Below, in pieces: positions 12,655-25,316 of a stretch of DNA of 64,000 nucleotides. A program made the translations under genes and the position numbers. The notes under the pieces were generated by a model. It ran no database searches and was not told where the DNA came from. It worked only from the letters and a program-made list of their open reading frames with translations. The stretch covers positions 4,393,501 through 4,457,500 of the forward strand of contig NC_092577.1 of NCBI RefSeq assembly GCF_037975245.1. Reading direction: 5' to 3'. Positions within the stretch are counted from its first letter, which is position 1. Every line of letters begins with the position of its first letter. Source of the DNA: Apostichopus japonicus (Eukaryota; Echinodermata; Holothuroidea; Aspidochirotida; Stichopodidae).

Positions 12655-14959
12655 CACGGGAAAAAAACACGCGTTTAAATCGCCGTTTTCGGTCTGTAAT
12701 TGCGACGTAAATTCCGAGTTCCAGCCTGTTTCCGTTACGTTTCCACTCCTGAAACTAGTGATTAAGGTAGGCTTACGACCCAACTTAAACGCGTGAGTTT
12801 TCCGCGTTCGCGATGACTTATTTACCGAGTACGCGGTGACCGTAAACGCCAAGTGTCATCCAAATACGGTGAAGCTCGCTTAATCGTGCGGTTTCAGGGA
12901 AGGGTAATCTTTACGTTTCCGGTCACAATTACAACAGATTCGCTACCTTAAACATGACCGTTAATCTGGAGTTTACGTTTGAATCCAGCAGTAAACTTCT
13001 CGCATTGATCATCGTAAACGCCATGATTACACCAATATATACGGAGAAACGTGGTCATCGTAAACACATTACTTACGACCAATACAGGGGCTGGGCTTAT
13101 TCGCCACGTTTAGGGAGTCTTAATCGGGTTGATTAGGCTGAGAAATACACGGACCACCTCTATCAAATATTACATTTGATTTAAAGAAAATTGAAAATAA
13201 TAAACATAAAATCACACTCGCTTGATTTTCCACTTTTTTATTTATATATTTGCACCTCATATCGCATCGTAAACGTTTATTTGTTATTTTTACACTTATA
13301 CAAAAAAAAAGTAAATGAACGAAATACCATTTCTAATGTGTAACATATAAATGCAACTCAATATTGCTTTACATCATAGTGTTGAATATTCAGCTTTTTG
13401 AATACAAAGTTTAAACCTCGAGAAGCCAGTTTCCTTTTCAAATTTCAAAACATGCATTATTGTCCGGAGAATGTTTTTTGATACCCAAATATTACTCTAC
13501 TTACATTGTGGCAATTATATACACATGCAACGATTTTAATGCCAGGTGAAAGAAGGAAAAAACAAGTAAATATGGAATGTTTCTATTTTTAGTTACTAGT
13601 TTGCAAATCAAAACCTCTGAAAACCAGCTTCTCACTTGAAGTAACTTAACATATCAGCAGTTTAAATTGAACCAAACAAATTTATGTTTAAAATTCCGTG
13701 TGTTTATCCTTATATGATATAAACGCCTAGAGGCACTTCTTCCATGATGGTTGTCGGCCCCTCGACCCCCCCCCCTCCACGCAGGCCCGGAAACGGTACC
13801 AGCCTCTTTTATGTGGAACGAACTTGACACAGAACACCACTTCCTGCCTCATTTCGTAGCACGCTTAATATTTTGTTGCTGCTTTAAATTTTATTGTAAT
13901 TAACATATATTTTGATATAAAATGCAATGATAGCCCAAACAAGATCTCTAAATTTTTTACCCTGAAAGTCTGGAATTAACCATGCATGAATAATGAAAGA
14001 CAAACGTACAAGTACAACAACATTTCGACGACAAGTTATTAGGCCTATGCTCTAAAGCTATGTCTTATTTTAAAATATGATTTACTAAATGATTCATTAA
14101 CAATTAATACAATCATGCTTTTTTCTTGGCTTTTGTTTCCTGAAAATATTTTAAGGATAACTTAATCCTTAACAATTAATCCCTTGATGGAATATATTAG
14201 CTGTGAAGGGAAAAAAGGCTTCCATTAAAGCAAAAGACTAACAAGAAAATAATAATTAATTCTGACATCTATTATTATGGGCATATTCTTTCTTCCTTGT
14301 TGCATTTAACTCAGGCAGGATTTCGTTTTAAAGGTATCATGTAATTACACCAAATGTTAAATTAGAGAAAACTCTTCTTTATTATACAAAATCGTCCACT
14401 GCAACTTGTTTGTATCCAAAACAACGGCGTTTGCTGTTTGTTCCTGGTGCCTCATTAATCAACAAATGCTCAGGACAGGATTATCCACGTGCAACTGGGG
14501 CACGAGTTTAAACGTTGGGTAAAAAATTCAAAGAAATATTGTGATAACGTTACATTATTCTACGTTGTATATGGTACAAAAAGTTCAAAGAAGTCAAACG
14601 AAATGGACTTCGATATGCAGTCTTTACACTGTTGATCAATGACTGTTTTTATGTGATGTTTTAATGTCCGTATCATAACCACCGTGGGCAAATAGATGTC
14701 TTTTGTGAGCTATACATCCGGCGTTATCCGGTACCAATGTATCTCTATGGGAGATCCAATAAACTGTTTGCCACGGGCCTCCCACAAGCTTAATCCGGCA
14801 CATCAAACAATGACCATTTTCACCATTTGGAGGGGGGTCATACCTTCATTGTTATTGTTCAGCCTAATTAACAGCCCAAGTTGGGGCGTCAGTCGGTACG
14901 CATTTTAAAGAAACGTCTCCTTTCCTAACAGTGGGTATCCTTTTTTCTGGACTTTTCGC

Positions 14960-15173
14960 TAAGGAGAACGTCCTTATAGAATGAGTCCAGCCTCATTTTG
15001 TTCAGTCTTTCCGACTCCCAAGTGAACTCCTGCACTACGGTACCCTAGCTCGTTCGCTCTCCATGTCAGATTCTTCGGATGACATATACTCAGTTGACAT
15101 CACTGTACAGTCTGTCTTTTCTCTCCTCTGACCAGTCTATGTTCTTCATTGCGCTCAATCTACACTGAAGTTT
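14960..15173 (-). pseudogene. Decayed transposon gene, second exon (element A)
   Basis: On the minus strand an acceptor (TTTGTTTACAG) precedes the exon at 15173. The reading runs KLRCRLSAVKNIDWSEERK, then after a frame change an acidic-serine stretch (DYMSSEESD in copy B; EYMSSEESD here), then after another break FTWESERLNK and a lysine-rich tail. This looks like the N-terminal part of a transposon protein. The breaks (a TGA after GATGTCAAC and a TAG after GTACCG) are shared with the copy in element B, so the gene was already dead when A and B separated. The function is unknown to me. Confidence 0.5.
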
Positions 15174-15917
15174 CTGTAAACAAAGACACAAGAATAAGTA
15201 TGAATTAGACATATATAAAGATCAGTTGGCATATAGTTTACTTTTGTCGAAAAATATACTAGCTCCAACTGTCAATATCTCCAGCCCCCCCCCCCAGTGA
15301 AAAATGTGGAGGCGCGGAAGTATCATTCCGCCCCCCCCCCCCCCGCTTCGCAAGTCAGAAAAACCCCTTTTTCATTTCCAAATGAGAAAAAAAATCTCAT
15401 TTGGAGCACCAAATTGCATCTAAGGCCAGGTGAAAATACAAAATTAAGTTTACAAAATGGGGTGGGTGTTGAAGTGTGCTTTATTGCACCAAATTGCATC
15501 TGAGGCCACCTGGAAATGCAAAAACTCCCCTTAGACCCCTCCCCCGGGCCGGCCATCAGTCTTCAACCCCCCTACTCAAATGTACCTTCCTACGCCACTG
15601 TATATTTCAACGGTTTACAAAGCAGATTTGTTTATGGGTTGGGGGGAGGTAGGGGGTACGTGGTCGGGTGAGGTTCACCATCACAAGGTTAGAACGTGAA
15701 TGTATCAATAACAGTATACCCTGGCAAATTGTGCATGAAACATTTTACAGATATCTGAAAGGAGATTATTATATTATTTCTCTCACTGTCATATTTTAAC
15801 TCTTTTAATTTATCGTTTTTAAAGGAGCGAATGCCTGTACAGGTCTAGGGTTTATATAACGGTGACTTTTAGTGATTGAAAAATTACATTAATAAGTCTT
15901 GGCCTAGTGTTACGTAC

Positions 15918-16256
15918 CGAACAATCCAGTAGCACAGAGAACTTCGTTTTCGTTTTTTTTTTCGAAAGAAGTTGTTCCTTCTCAGCCAGTAGTGCTCGGA
16001 GTGCCTTTAATTCTTCCTTCAAATGTTTGCACCGAGCTTTCTGTCACAACATGTGCATACTGCCGCGGTAGTTCCAATTGTCGCTGCTTCTAAATGTTTT
16101 TTTCTTTTTCCAATACACGTATGACATTTTCCTGCGGAACATCATTAAAAACCAGCGACGGATCGAATTGAAAGTGTACTTTTATAAACTGGCAACCTTG
16201 CTTCCACGGAGCTTTCTGTTACTTCTGCAATAAACCACGAAGCCGGAATCGTCCAT
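15918..16256 (-). pseudogene. Decayed transposon gene, first exon (element A)
   Basis: A start codon at 16256 opens MDDSGFVVYCRSNRKLRGSK. Later frames give a charged helical stretch (LKEELKALRALLAEKEQLL) and the exon ends before a strong donor (GTACGTAAC) just below 15918. Frameshifts and stops separate the pieces. The copy in element B (41106-41452) differs by small indels, and frames that are broken there read better here. A coiled-coil N-terminal region of a transposon protein is inferred. No domain name is justified. Confidence 0.45.
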
Positions 16257-16583
16257 GTTGAATGCTCTTTGCAATGTAGAACTCGATTGAGGATCAAGTG
16301 CGGTGTGAATCAAACCAACGTGTTGCTACTTGTGATACCGCCTTTTACTGATTTCAAATTGCCCGCTTTCTAGTAAGCCCAGGCTGTGACGTAATTAACT
16401 ATACTGAATACGTTATTGTTACTAACCAACTGGATTAGCCAACCAGTGAACTGCAAAGTGACAGACAGTAAACTTTATCATTGTGATGTGACCGGAAATT
16501 TCACTTGCTTATCTGGAAATGGTATTTATAGTAAGTGAGCAGTATACTTTTCTGTTTCGTACATATATTGCGGTGGGTATTTG

Positions 16584-16609
16584 CAGGGAGTTGTTATAAC
16601 AACTCCCTG
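16584..16609. mobile_element. Micro-palindrome insertion P1 (26 bp)
   Basis: A perfect palindrome with arms CAGGGAGTTGTTA and TAACAACTCCCTG, flanked by GTATTTG on both sides (16577-16583, 16610-16616). The corresponding site in element B (40779-40785, reverse strand) has a single GTATTTG and no insert. Confidence 0.85.
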
Positions 16610-17755
16610 GTATTTGTGCGTTTCATCGCTTTAGTTCTTCGAATATCATGCACTTGAGGGCATATTGAGAGAAACCGGCAGAGCAAAAAACGGACTGTTG
16701 AAATCTATCTCGACTAATCTATGAAAAAGAATATGGACAATGGGAATCGTAAGAGGAGCATTTAAAAACGGGGGGAGGGGAGGGGGAGGGGCGGGGCAGG
16801 GGGCATGTGGTAGGAGGTTGGAGGTTGGAAAAAGTTTCGCACAAAATTTAAGCAAAAATTACTTAAATCTCAAATATGGATTTGCGCCGCTATGACCGAC
16901 AAAGTTTAGCCGAGGTTTTTGAAGCCTGACACTGAGTACCGATTGTTCGATATCCCAGTTCCGAGGCTTGTGCCCCCCCCCCACCCACCCACCCTGTCCC
17001 CGTTTTTAAATAAATGCCCTAAATAGCTATTCTGGACCCGACCATTTCTAAAGCCGCAAAAACGGCATCACCAAAGAACCGGCTAATTATATTTGAATTT
17101 CTATCTCAGGACTAAACTCGGAGGGGGTACATATAGTTGGATAGAAGGAGACATCCACAAATATCCAAAATATGACTCATTTGTAATATAAGATGAATTC
17201 TATGACCATTCTGGATCAGTTTAGGGGCAAATGTTGTATCCATGAGATGTCAATGTGTTCCTCGATCACCTAACTTTCCAATTAAAATCAACGGATTACA
17301 TTCTATAACAAATGCATATGTAATTAAACAGGTTCATAATACAATTAAGAACGATTCTTTGCATTAACAGTTAAGTTTACCACACATTGGGGAACCTGAC
17401 GAGGGGTGGGGGAGTGGGTGGGGTGCACCACATGGTTGCATTGGGTCCCCAACATATAGCGTTAAAGGAGGTCTAATTAAAGTACCCTAATTATTGTTTA
17501 TGCTCATTTAAACGTCGCGGGTTCTCGGAAGCTAACTTGGCGAAAACAGCAAAGGGAAAACTCGATTGGATTTCAAGTGACAAAAATTGTGCGATGCTAT
17601 GTACTCAGTGTGAATCCTCCAAGCCATAGTTTTTTTTTTTCTTGTCTTCGAAAAGTCTTCAACGCAAAGCGATTCTTTTCACATATCAGTTGATGGAAAC
17701 TGCAATTATTATATTATCATTATGTTCTACTAGTCCATAAATTTGTTAGTACAAT

Positions 17756-17777
17756 CATGGAGGTAAAAACCTCCATC
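17756..17777. mobile_element. Micro-palindrome insertion P5 (element A copy)
   Basis: A 22-bp palindrome, CATGGAGGT-AAAA-ACCTCCATC, flanked by GTACAAT (17749-17755) and ATACAAT (17778-17784). It is shared with element B (39646-39667), where both flanks are identical. It therefore predates the separation of A and B. Confidence 0.7.
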
Positions 17778-18790
17778 ATACAATGGTACAATGTCCTTTC
17801 TACGCTTCTGTAGCTCCGTAGTTAGCGTCCAACATTGATATTTCCGAATTCTACGGTCCAGCAACAATAGGCAGCTAAATTCAAATCTGTATGGAAGCCG
17901 TGAACTGCCGCTTCTAAAACTTGTTGACGATCTCGTGAACTTATGTTAAAGTCGGAGGAAACTGAATATAGCAGTTTGTCGATCATTTAACCATGCTTTG
18001 ACTCAGTGATCATATAGAAGCTGGAATCTTACAATAAACAATTAAACAATGTGAAGCGTGTCACAGTGACAATAGCATTTGATATTTACATGTTATTCAG
18101 TATATCACGCCTTTTTGACAGTAATCACAAACACATTCTTGCTATATTTTTCAGAGACCCACGAGTTATCATTTTAAAAGGTTTGAAATTCTGACACTCT
18201 TCAAAATGCGGCAGTATTTAATTTTTAATTTTATTCAGTTCCTTATCAACAGCGTAATGATATAGCTACATTCCATTTTTGACATTCAACATATTAAACA
18301 TCACTTGTGCATTTAACGTTACTTGATCGAGACGTAGCTTGCAATAATTTTCAGGAAAATTCGTTTCATATATATAACTATTGGAGAATAAAACCATTAC
18401 CTTGATCCGGCACATGCATATGGATTTCGCTGAGTGTAGGCGCTCTACTTTTGCCTTTGTATGGCACTTATGTACGGTATGTTCTTCAAAATGCGGCAGT
18501 ATTTAATTTTTAATTTTATTCAGTTCCATATCAACAGCGTAATGATATTGCTACATTCCATTTTTGACATTCAACATATTAAATATAAACTATCACTTGT
18601 GTATTTAACGTTACTTGAACCAGATGTAGTTTACAATTATTTTCAGGAAATTCGTTTCATATATAACTATTGGAGAATAAAACCATTACCTTGATCCGGC
18701 ACATGCATATGGATTTCGCTGTGTATACTACGCATTGTAATGTAGGCGCTCTATTTTTGCCTTTATACGGCACTTATGTATGTTTATTTA

Positions 18791-18795
<5 letters not shown>

Positions 18796-18848
<53 letters not shown>
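18796..18848. repeat. TA microsatellite
   Basis: About 26 TA units directly follow the 3' end of the tRNA-derived SINE on the minus strand. The element B copy has an interrupted version (38836-38907). Confidence 0.9.
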
Positions 18849-18852
<4 letters not shown>

Positions 18853-18895
18853 ATCGTAATGAGTTTGTAAATCAAGAACAGTGAAACAAACTTTC

Positions 18896-18972
18896 AGCCT
18901 CCACCAGGATTCGAGCCATGGGCCTCCCGCTCTGTACGCGGACACCCTAACCACTAGGCTATATGGACGCTG
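18896..18972 (-). mobile_element. tRNA-like SINE head (element A)
   Basis: On the minus strand the head reads with an A-box (TAGCCTAGTGGTTAGG), an anticodon-arm-like hairpin and a degenerate B-box (GGCTCGAATCC; GGTTCGAATCC in the B copy). The acceptor arms nearly pair, but the T stem has mismatches, so this is a SINE rather than a working tRNA. A short body and the TA repeat follow. The element B copy is at 38712-38787. Confidence 0.65.
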
Positions 18973-19799
18973 ATTGTATGTCCAGAGGTTCGAAACCGGT
19001 AAGGAAGGTCTATATGTTTGGGACTTGCTATTCTGTTTATTTAAGACTTGCATGTGTCTCAAGCATGAATGTATTACGGTACCCTCACATGATAATACTT
19101 CCGTGTCTCAGGTATGCATTTCTTTAATGGAATTATGTAACGGACACAGGATAATCTTAGCTATTATATATTTGCATATAGGTGCGTGATTTTTACAAAC
19201 ACCACACGTGAATATGCCAATTTTTTGGCATAATGCTTATTTTCTCAAGCGATATAACTTATTTTCGACATTTCCGTAAAAACTAAACAGTAATGAACGT
19301 CGTTTACGTATTATACACAGGGACGTAGCTAAGGCCTAATGATTGAGAGTGGGTAGGGGGGGGGGAGAGATGTAGTTGCTGAAATTCCAACTGGATGGGA
19401 TTTGGAGCCAGAAAATTCCGACTGCTGCCTTGTAACCCGCAGCCCCCCCCCCCCCACACCCTACTCGTCAACGATACAGTCAGTGTCAGTCAGTCAGTCA
19501 GACACTCCATCTTTCGCGACTGCACTTTTGTTTTTTCGGTACATTTGTACCACTGGCCCTCACTTCACAAATTTATTAATCACTCTGGTTAGCGAGAAAG
19601 CAATGAGTATAAGTTATCTGCTTGATAGGCAACATAGACTACCAACTAAAAAAGCTATGTTAATGTAACAAAGGGGAAAACTTTTCTTTTTCAACAAATT
19701 ATATTCGACGACATAGTGAACTACCCCAAAATACAGTGCTTTTTCCTAGCGCGCTTAATATTATTTTCTTGGGGGGGGGGGGGGGCTATTTATCACTCA

Positions 19800-20165
19800 C
19801 ATGAAAAAATTAAATTGTTCACTTCATTCCAACTGAGCATTGGGAATGAAGTGAACAGTTAAACATTTTGCAGAAAAATGTTGAGTTGACGAGATGCGAT
19901 AAGTTGCCAATTAAACATTTCGCAGAAAATTTTACAATTGCTCAATTGGGATGAAGTGAACAATTGAACATTTTGCCAAAAACATGTCCAATTAACGAGA
20001 TAAGATAAGTTGTCAATTGAACATTTTGCAGAAAATTTTTCAATTGCTCAGATGGAATGAAGTGAACAAGTGAACAATTTGCAGCAAAATGTCTAATACA
20101 CGAGATATGATAAGTAGTCAATTAAACACTTTTCAAAAATTGTTCAATTGCTCAGTTTAAGCAAC
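19800..20165. repeat. AT-rich tandem repeat (element A)
   Basis: Degenerate units of about 110-130 bp contain GAAGTGAACAATTGAACATTTTGC and GACGAGATAAGATAAGTTG-type words. The array is mirrored in element B at 37065-37335. Confidence 0.75.
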
Positions 20166-20819
20166 TAAGCAATCCAACAGTTTTCTGCTTTTTTTTTTTG
20201 ATAAGATTTTATCTTGTTATTTTAACAATTTACTGAAAAATTTCACTTTATGGGCAAAGTTTTTCTTATGTTGATGGCCATTTTAAGCTTCCGTAGAATA
20301 GCATTGAGCGTTTTTATTGTATACGTTGTACAGTAGTTTATTAGGCATTTTTTTTAGAGTATTCAAAATCACACGAAGTTTTGTATGGTGGAGTATAAGA
20401 ACCGCGAGATACAATTTCTTAATATGACAAGGAAAACGTGGTAAATATGACTGATTAAAGGTCAAGTTTGACCGAAAATTGTAGGTCACCCACAAATAGC
20501 AAGAATTTATGAAAAATAGAGTGCGACAGTCGAAAAAATTAGAGTGCCACAGTCGGAAATTCCGTACTCATAAGCGTACGTATACAATTTTAATCGAAGG
20601 CTGGTGGGTACAGTTTCTTCCTCGTTATGATCCCTCACTATAATTTTCAGTTGATATATGTCATCAACATATTATGTTAAATTAAAAGTAAGTATAGGTA
20701 TCATCAACCTATATATGAAATTGATCGCAGAGTCAATCAGGCGTAATAGATTTAGGGAGGGGAAAATTGATTGTGGGGTGAGGGGCTTCGAGTTCAAATA
20801 CGTATACTCATCAAAAGTA

Positions 20820-21060
20820 GTCTGTAATGGCCCCAAATTACGGCATGCTGTAATTGCTGGAAGTTTTCAAAAAAGTCCTTTCCTGAAGGTGTTCTCTCTC
20901 CATGTTGTTCGCTGACATTATAAACACACACAACAAGATGACTAAATTTCCCAGTTAGGTAAATTTCCTCCAAGGTGGTTAATAAAACAGTTTAAGAATT
21001 TTAACATAAGGTGACCATATTTTAATATGTAGCATATATGGGACCAATAAATCATACTTA
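20820..21060 (-). repeat. Internal ~250 bp module of element A
   Basis: One of four related blocks in A. It has the landmarks GGTCACC, CTGGACATTCAGTCAT and GAAAACTTCTAGCAATTA in the same order (reverse strand here). The other copies are at 23740-23960 (reverse), 24860-25060 and 26450-26680 (forward). Element B has counterparts at 9300-9545, 32495-32700, 35280-35510 and 36185-36420. No coding potential is seen. Confidence 0.65.
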
Positions 21061-21179
21061 GTATGATAGTAATATTTAGTAGTGTAGGGTCTACTCGTTT
21101 GTATTGGGCTTTAACCTAGTGAAGTTGCATATAACAAGGTTTGAACCTAACTGGAGACCAAAACTTCCCGGTACGTAAC

Positions 21180-23645
21180 ACCTTACCCTAACACCAAAAA
21201 TAAATGAAGAGGCGCGGGAGGGGGGGGGGGGGGGGGTCGGGGGTCGGACAGAGGATTCAAGAAATTATGTAATATATAGGCTTCTTTAATAGTGCAGTTC
21301 CTAAAGGGTCTACTCGTTTGTATTGGATTTTAATGCCTTCTAAATCGCTTAATTTTCAAACATGTTCTGTGAAGACTTCTATATTTCAGTCATACTTTCC
21401 CAAGCGTTGGCACAATTCCCCTAAGCGTGGGCACAATAAAGTTACTGTCACACATGCATGTTAACCAATATGTATATGGGTATATATGTATATGTGTCAG
21501 GGGGGGGGGTCGGGTGTCGGAAAGAGGATTCTAACATAAAGGCTTCTTTAATAGTGCAAAGCGTGGGCACAATAAAGTTACTGTCACACATGCATGTTAA
21601 CCAATATGTATATGTGTATATATGTATATGTGTCGGGGGGGGGGTGGTCGGGTGTCGGAAAGAGGATTCAAGAAAGTATGAAATATATAGGCTTCTTTAA
21701 TAGTGCAGTTCCTAAAGGGTCTACTCGTTTGTATTGGGTTTTAATTCCTTCTAAATTGCTTAATGTTCAAACGGTTTCTGTGAAGACTACTATATTTCAG
21801 TAATACTTTCCCAAGCGTGGGCACAATTCCCCTAAGCGTGGGCACAATAAAGTTACTGTCACACATGCATGTTAACAATATGTATATGTGTATATATATA
21901 TATGTGTCGGGGGGGGGGGGGGTCGGGGGTCGGAAAGAGGATTCAAGAAAGTATGTAAGATATATACTATATGTACTATATTTCAGTCATACTTTCCCAA
22001 GCGTGGGCACAATTCTCCTAAGCGTGGGCACAATAAAGTTACTGTCACAAATGCATGTTAACCAATATGTATATGTGTATATATGTATATGTGTCGGGGG
22101 GGGGGTCGGGTGTCGGAAAGAGGATTCAAGAAAGTATGTAATATATTGGCTTCTTTAATAGTGCAGTTCCTAAAGGGTCTACTCGTTTGTATTGGGTTTT
22201 AATTCCTTCTAAATTGCTTAATTTTCAAACGGTTTTTGTGAAGACTTCTATATTTCAGTCATACTTTCCCAAGCGTGGGCACAATTCCCCTAAGCGTGGG
22301 CACAATAAAGTTACTGTCACACATGCATGTTAACCAATATGTATATGGGTATATATGTATATGTGTCAGGGGGGGGGGGGTCGGGTGTCGGAAAGAGGAT
22401 TCTAACATAAAGGCTTCTTTAATAGTGCAAAGCGTGGGCACAATAAAGTTACTGTCACACATGCATGTTAACCAATATGTATATGTGTATATATGTATAT
22501 GTGTCGGGGGGGGGGGTCGGGTGTCGGAAAGAGGATTCAAGAAAGTATGTAATATATAGGCTTCTTTAATAGTGCAGTTCCTAAAGGGTCTACTCGTTTG
22601 TATTGGGTTTTAATTCCTTCTAAATTGCTTAATTTTCAAACGGTTTCTGTGAAGACTACTATATTTCAGTAATACTTTCCCAAGCGTGGGCACAATTCCC
22701 CTAAGCGTGGGCACAATAAAGTTACTGTCACACATGCATGTTAACAATATGTATATGTGTATATATGTATATGTGTCGGGGGGGGGGGTCGGGGGTCGGA
22801 AAGAGGATTCAAGAAAGTATGTAATATATATACTATATGTACTATATTTCAGTCATACTTTCCCAAGCGTGGGCACAATTCTCCTAAGCGTGGGCACAAT
22901 AAAGTTACTGTCACACATGCATGTTAACCAATATGTATATGTGTATATATGTATATGTGTCGGGGGGGGGGGTCGGGTGTCGGAAAGAGGATTCAAGAAA
23001 GTATATAATATATAGGCTTCTTTAATAGTGCAGTTCCTAAAGGGTCTACTCGTTTGTATTGGGGTTTTAATTCCTTCTAAATTGCTTAATTTTCAAACGG
23101 TTTCTGTGAAGACTACTATATTTCAGTCATACTTTCCCAAGCGTGGGCACAATTCCCCTAAGCGTGGGCACAATAAAGTTACTGTCACACATGCATGTTA
23201 ACAATATGTATATGGGTATATATGTATATGTGTCGGGTGGGGGGGGGGGGGTTCGGGGGTCGGAAAGAGGATTCAAGAAAGTATGTAATATATAGGCTTC
23301 TTTAATAGTGCAGTTCCTAAAGGGTCTACTCGTTTGTATTGGGTTTTAATGCTTTCTAAATCGCTTAATTGTCGAACGGTTTCTGTGAAGACTACTATAT
23401 TTCAGTCATACTTTCCCAAGCGTGGGCACAATTCTCCTAAGCGTGGGCACAATAAAGTTACTGTCACACATGCATGTTAACCAATATGTATATGGGTATA
23501 TATGTATATGTGTCAGGGGGGGTCGGGTGTCGGAAAGAGGATTCTAATATAAAGGCTTCTTTAATAGTGCAAAGCGTGGGCACAATAAAGTTACTGTCAC
23601 ACATGCATGTTAACCAATATGTATATGTGTAGTGTATGCGGCTGC
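21180..23645. repeat. Higher-order minisatellite array
   Basis: The unit contains GCGTGGGCACAATAAAG, ATGCATGTTAACCAATATG, a TATATGTATATGTGTC stretch and a poly-G run followed by TCGGGTGTCGGAAAGAGG. The GCGTGGGCACAATAAAG word starts near 21426, 21560, 21837, 22025, 22296, 22434, 22706, 22893, 23163, 23444 and 23575. The repeating spacing of about 134, 277, 188 and 271 gives a higher-order period near 868 bp. Long frames with repeated peptides here are by-products of the repeat. In element B the equivalent region (about 35600-36050) holds only one to two units. Confidence 0.9.
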
Positions 23646-25295
23646 GTACATTATACATATGTTGTCTATGTATATATGTTAATCGTACATATGTCTGTAT
23701 CTGAGACTGTATCTGTGGACTGTATTGGCCGCAAATTAAGCAACTTGCCATAATTGCTAGGAATGTTCAAAAAAATACTTTCCTTGGAGGTCTTCGCTCT
23801 CCAAATTGTTCTCAAACATTCTTTATGAACACAAAATATGACTGAATGTCTAGTGAGGTAATTTTTCTTCCAAGGAGGTAATATAACCGTTTAAGAATAT
23901 TGACCAGGGGTGAGGTGACCATTTTTGAATATATGGCATATATTGGCCAATACAGCATACTTTAATCCTTCTACATAATCTATACTAGTTGCATATAACA
24001 AGTTTGAACCTAACTGGACACCTAAACTTCTCCCGTAGCAACGTAAACACCTTCGAAAATTAAACGGGTGAGGGGGGGGGGGGGGTCGGAGTGTTTGAAA
24101 GAGAATATAAGAAAGTATATGATGTATAGGCTTTTGTCTCACTTGCATTTTTTTCATGGGGCCTTCTCGTTTGTACATGGTGTAATGCCTTCCAAATTGT
24201 TAAATTTATGAACAGGTTTTATGACAACTAGCCTAATATATTTCAATCATACTCTCCCAAGCGTGGGCACAATTCCCTAAGCGTGGCACAATACGGATCA
24301 TATGTATATATGTGTGTGTATAGTGTACGCGGCTGCGTGCAGTACCCGTTGTAATATGTTCATTTTAATTGTTACGTCTGTATCTAGCCGGTAAGCAATA
24401 GGCCCTACCTACAAGTTGTTTTTCATTCTATATATTAATCTTCGTGGCATTGTTCCACTAATTTTGAGGTGAATGTTTGTAAAACGTTTCCATGTTTGAA
24501 TTCAGAGTTCAATAACATTATCTACAATAGAAAATTTTCAATAGAAATGAACGTGGAACACATTTCTGGCGTCAACATGTGTCATTTATTTACACTTGCT
24601 TTCTATCGCTGCAACAGAAACATTTGCAGCAATGAATAAGAGAGGAAAGGGAGAGCAAAATCGTTATTAAGTTGTCGCATTCCTGCAGTAAAGAGTGCAC
24701 CGTCTTAACTACAAATTTATAAATATATACTTTGTACCTCGTAAAACGTGTTTGGTAAAGTATGTTCTTTACTTTGAATCTTTTACTTGCAATTGTTTAG
24801 ATTTTACACCCCCAATACAAAACCAGTATATCCCTCTCCAAAGGTTTGCTGTTTTGGCCCCTAATATGCCAGGTATTCAAATATGGTCACCTTTGATACA
24901 AAAAAAAAATTGTATTTGTATTACCACCCTTGAGGAAATTAACATTCAGTCATTTTATGTCTTTAATTTAGAAAGTATGAGAACAATTTGGAAAGTAAAG
25001 ACCTCCTGGAAGGTAATTTTTGTTAACTTCTGGCAGTTATATATAGCGTGCTATAATTTGTGGCATATGCAGACTACCTTTCATCCATTTAGCCACCGAC
25101 AAATTGCTCAACGGGCAAGTATTAGCTTTGAAGTTATGTTTTCAGGATCACCGCCCTATAAGTGTGTTATACATGTGCACATAATGGTAGCAGTGTTATA
25201 CATATGAGCTGTAAATGTTACCCTAAAACTGTGGATTTCTAGGCATTAACCCATCATTTCATGCTCACGACCCGACCTATAGCCAGATTGTTTAA

Positions 25296-25316
25296 CAGGT
25301 GAGTTACAACTCCCTG
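25296..25316. mobile_element. Possible micro-palindrome P8 (21 bp)
   Basis: CAGGTGAGTT-A-CAACTCCCTG is palindromic except for one mismatch. GTTTAAC (25290-25296, overlapping by one base) and ATTTAAC (25317-25323) are possible flanking repeats. It lies in a stretch absent from element B. This is a weaker example than the others. Confidence 0.4.

Noticed and set aside
12954-13136. A 60-residue frame conserved between elements A and B (2 differences)
   Set aside because: It lies in the CGTAAACG-rich subterminal zone, has no family resemblance, and its similarity reflects the youth of the copies.
18896-18972. Functional tRNA gene
   Set aside because: The T stem has two mismatches, the anticodon is atypical, and a SINE body and TA repeat follow. 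It is a SINE head.
18784-19062. Frame encoding runs of IYIYIY
   Set aside because: It is translation of the TA microsatellite.
21817-22158. Long frames with repeated peptides such as VGTIKLLSHMHVN
   Set aside because: They only read through the minisatellite on both strands. The frame depends on poly-G run length and is not shared with element B.
24695-25207. The 170-residue frame, one of the longest in the window
   Set aside because: It crosses a ~250 bp non-coding module, and the counterpart in B is broken by the hAT-like insertion. Composition is not protein-like.
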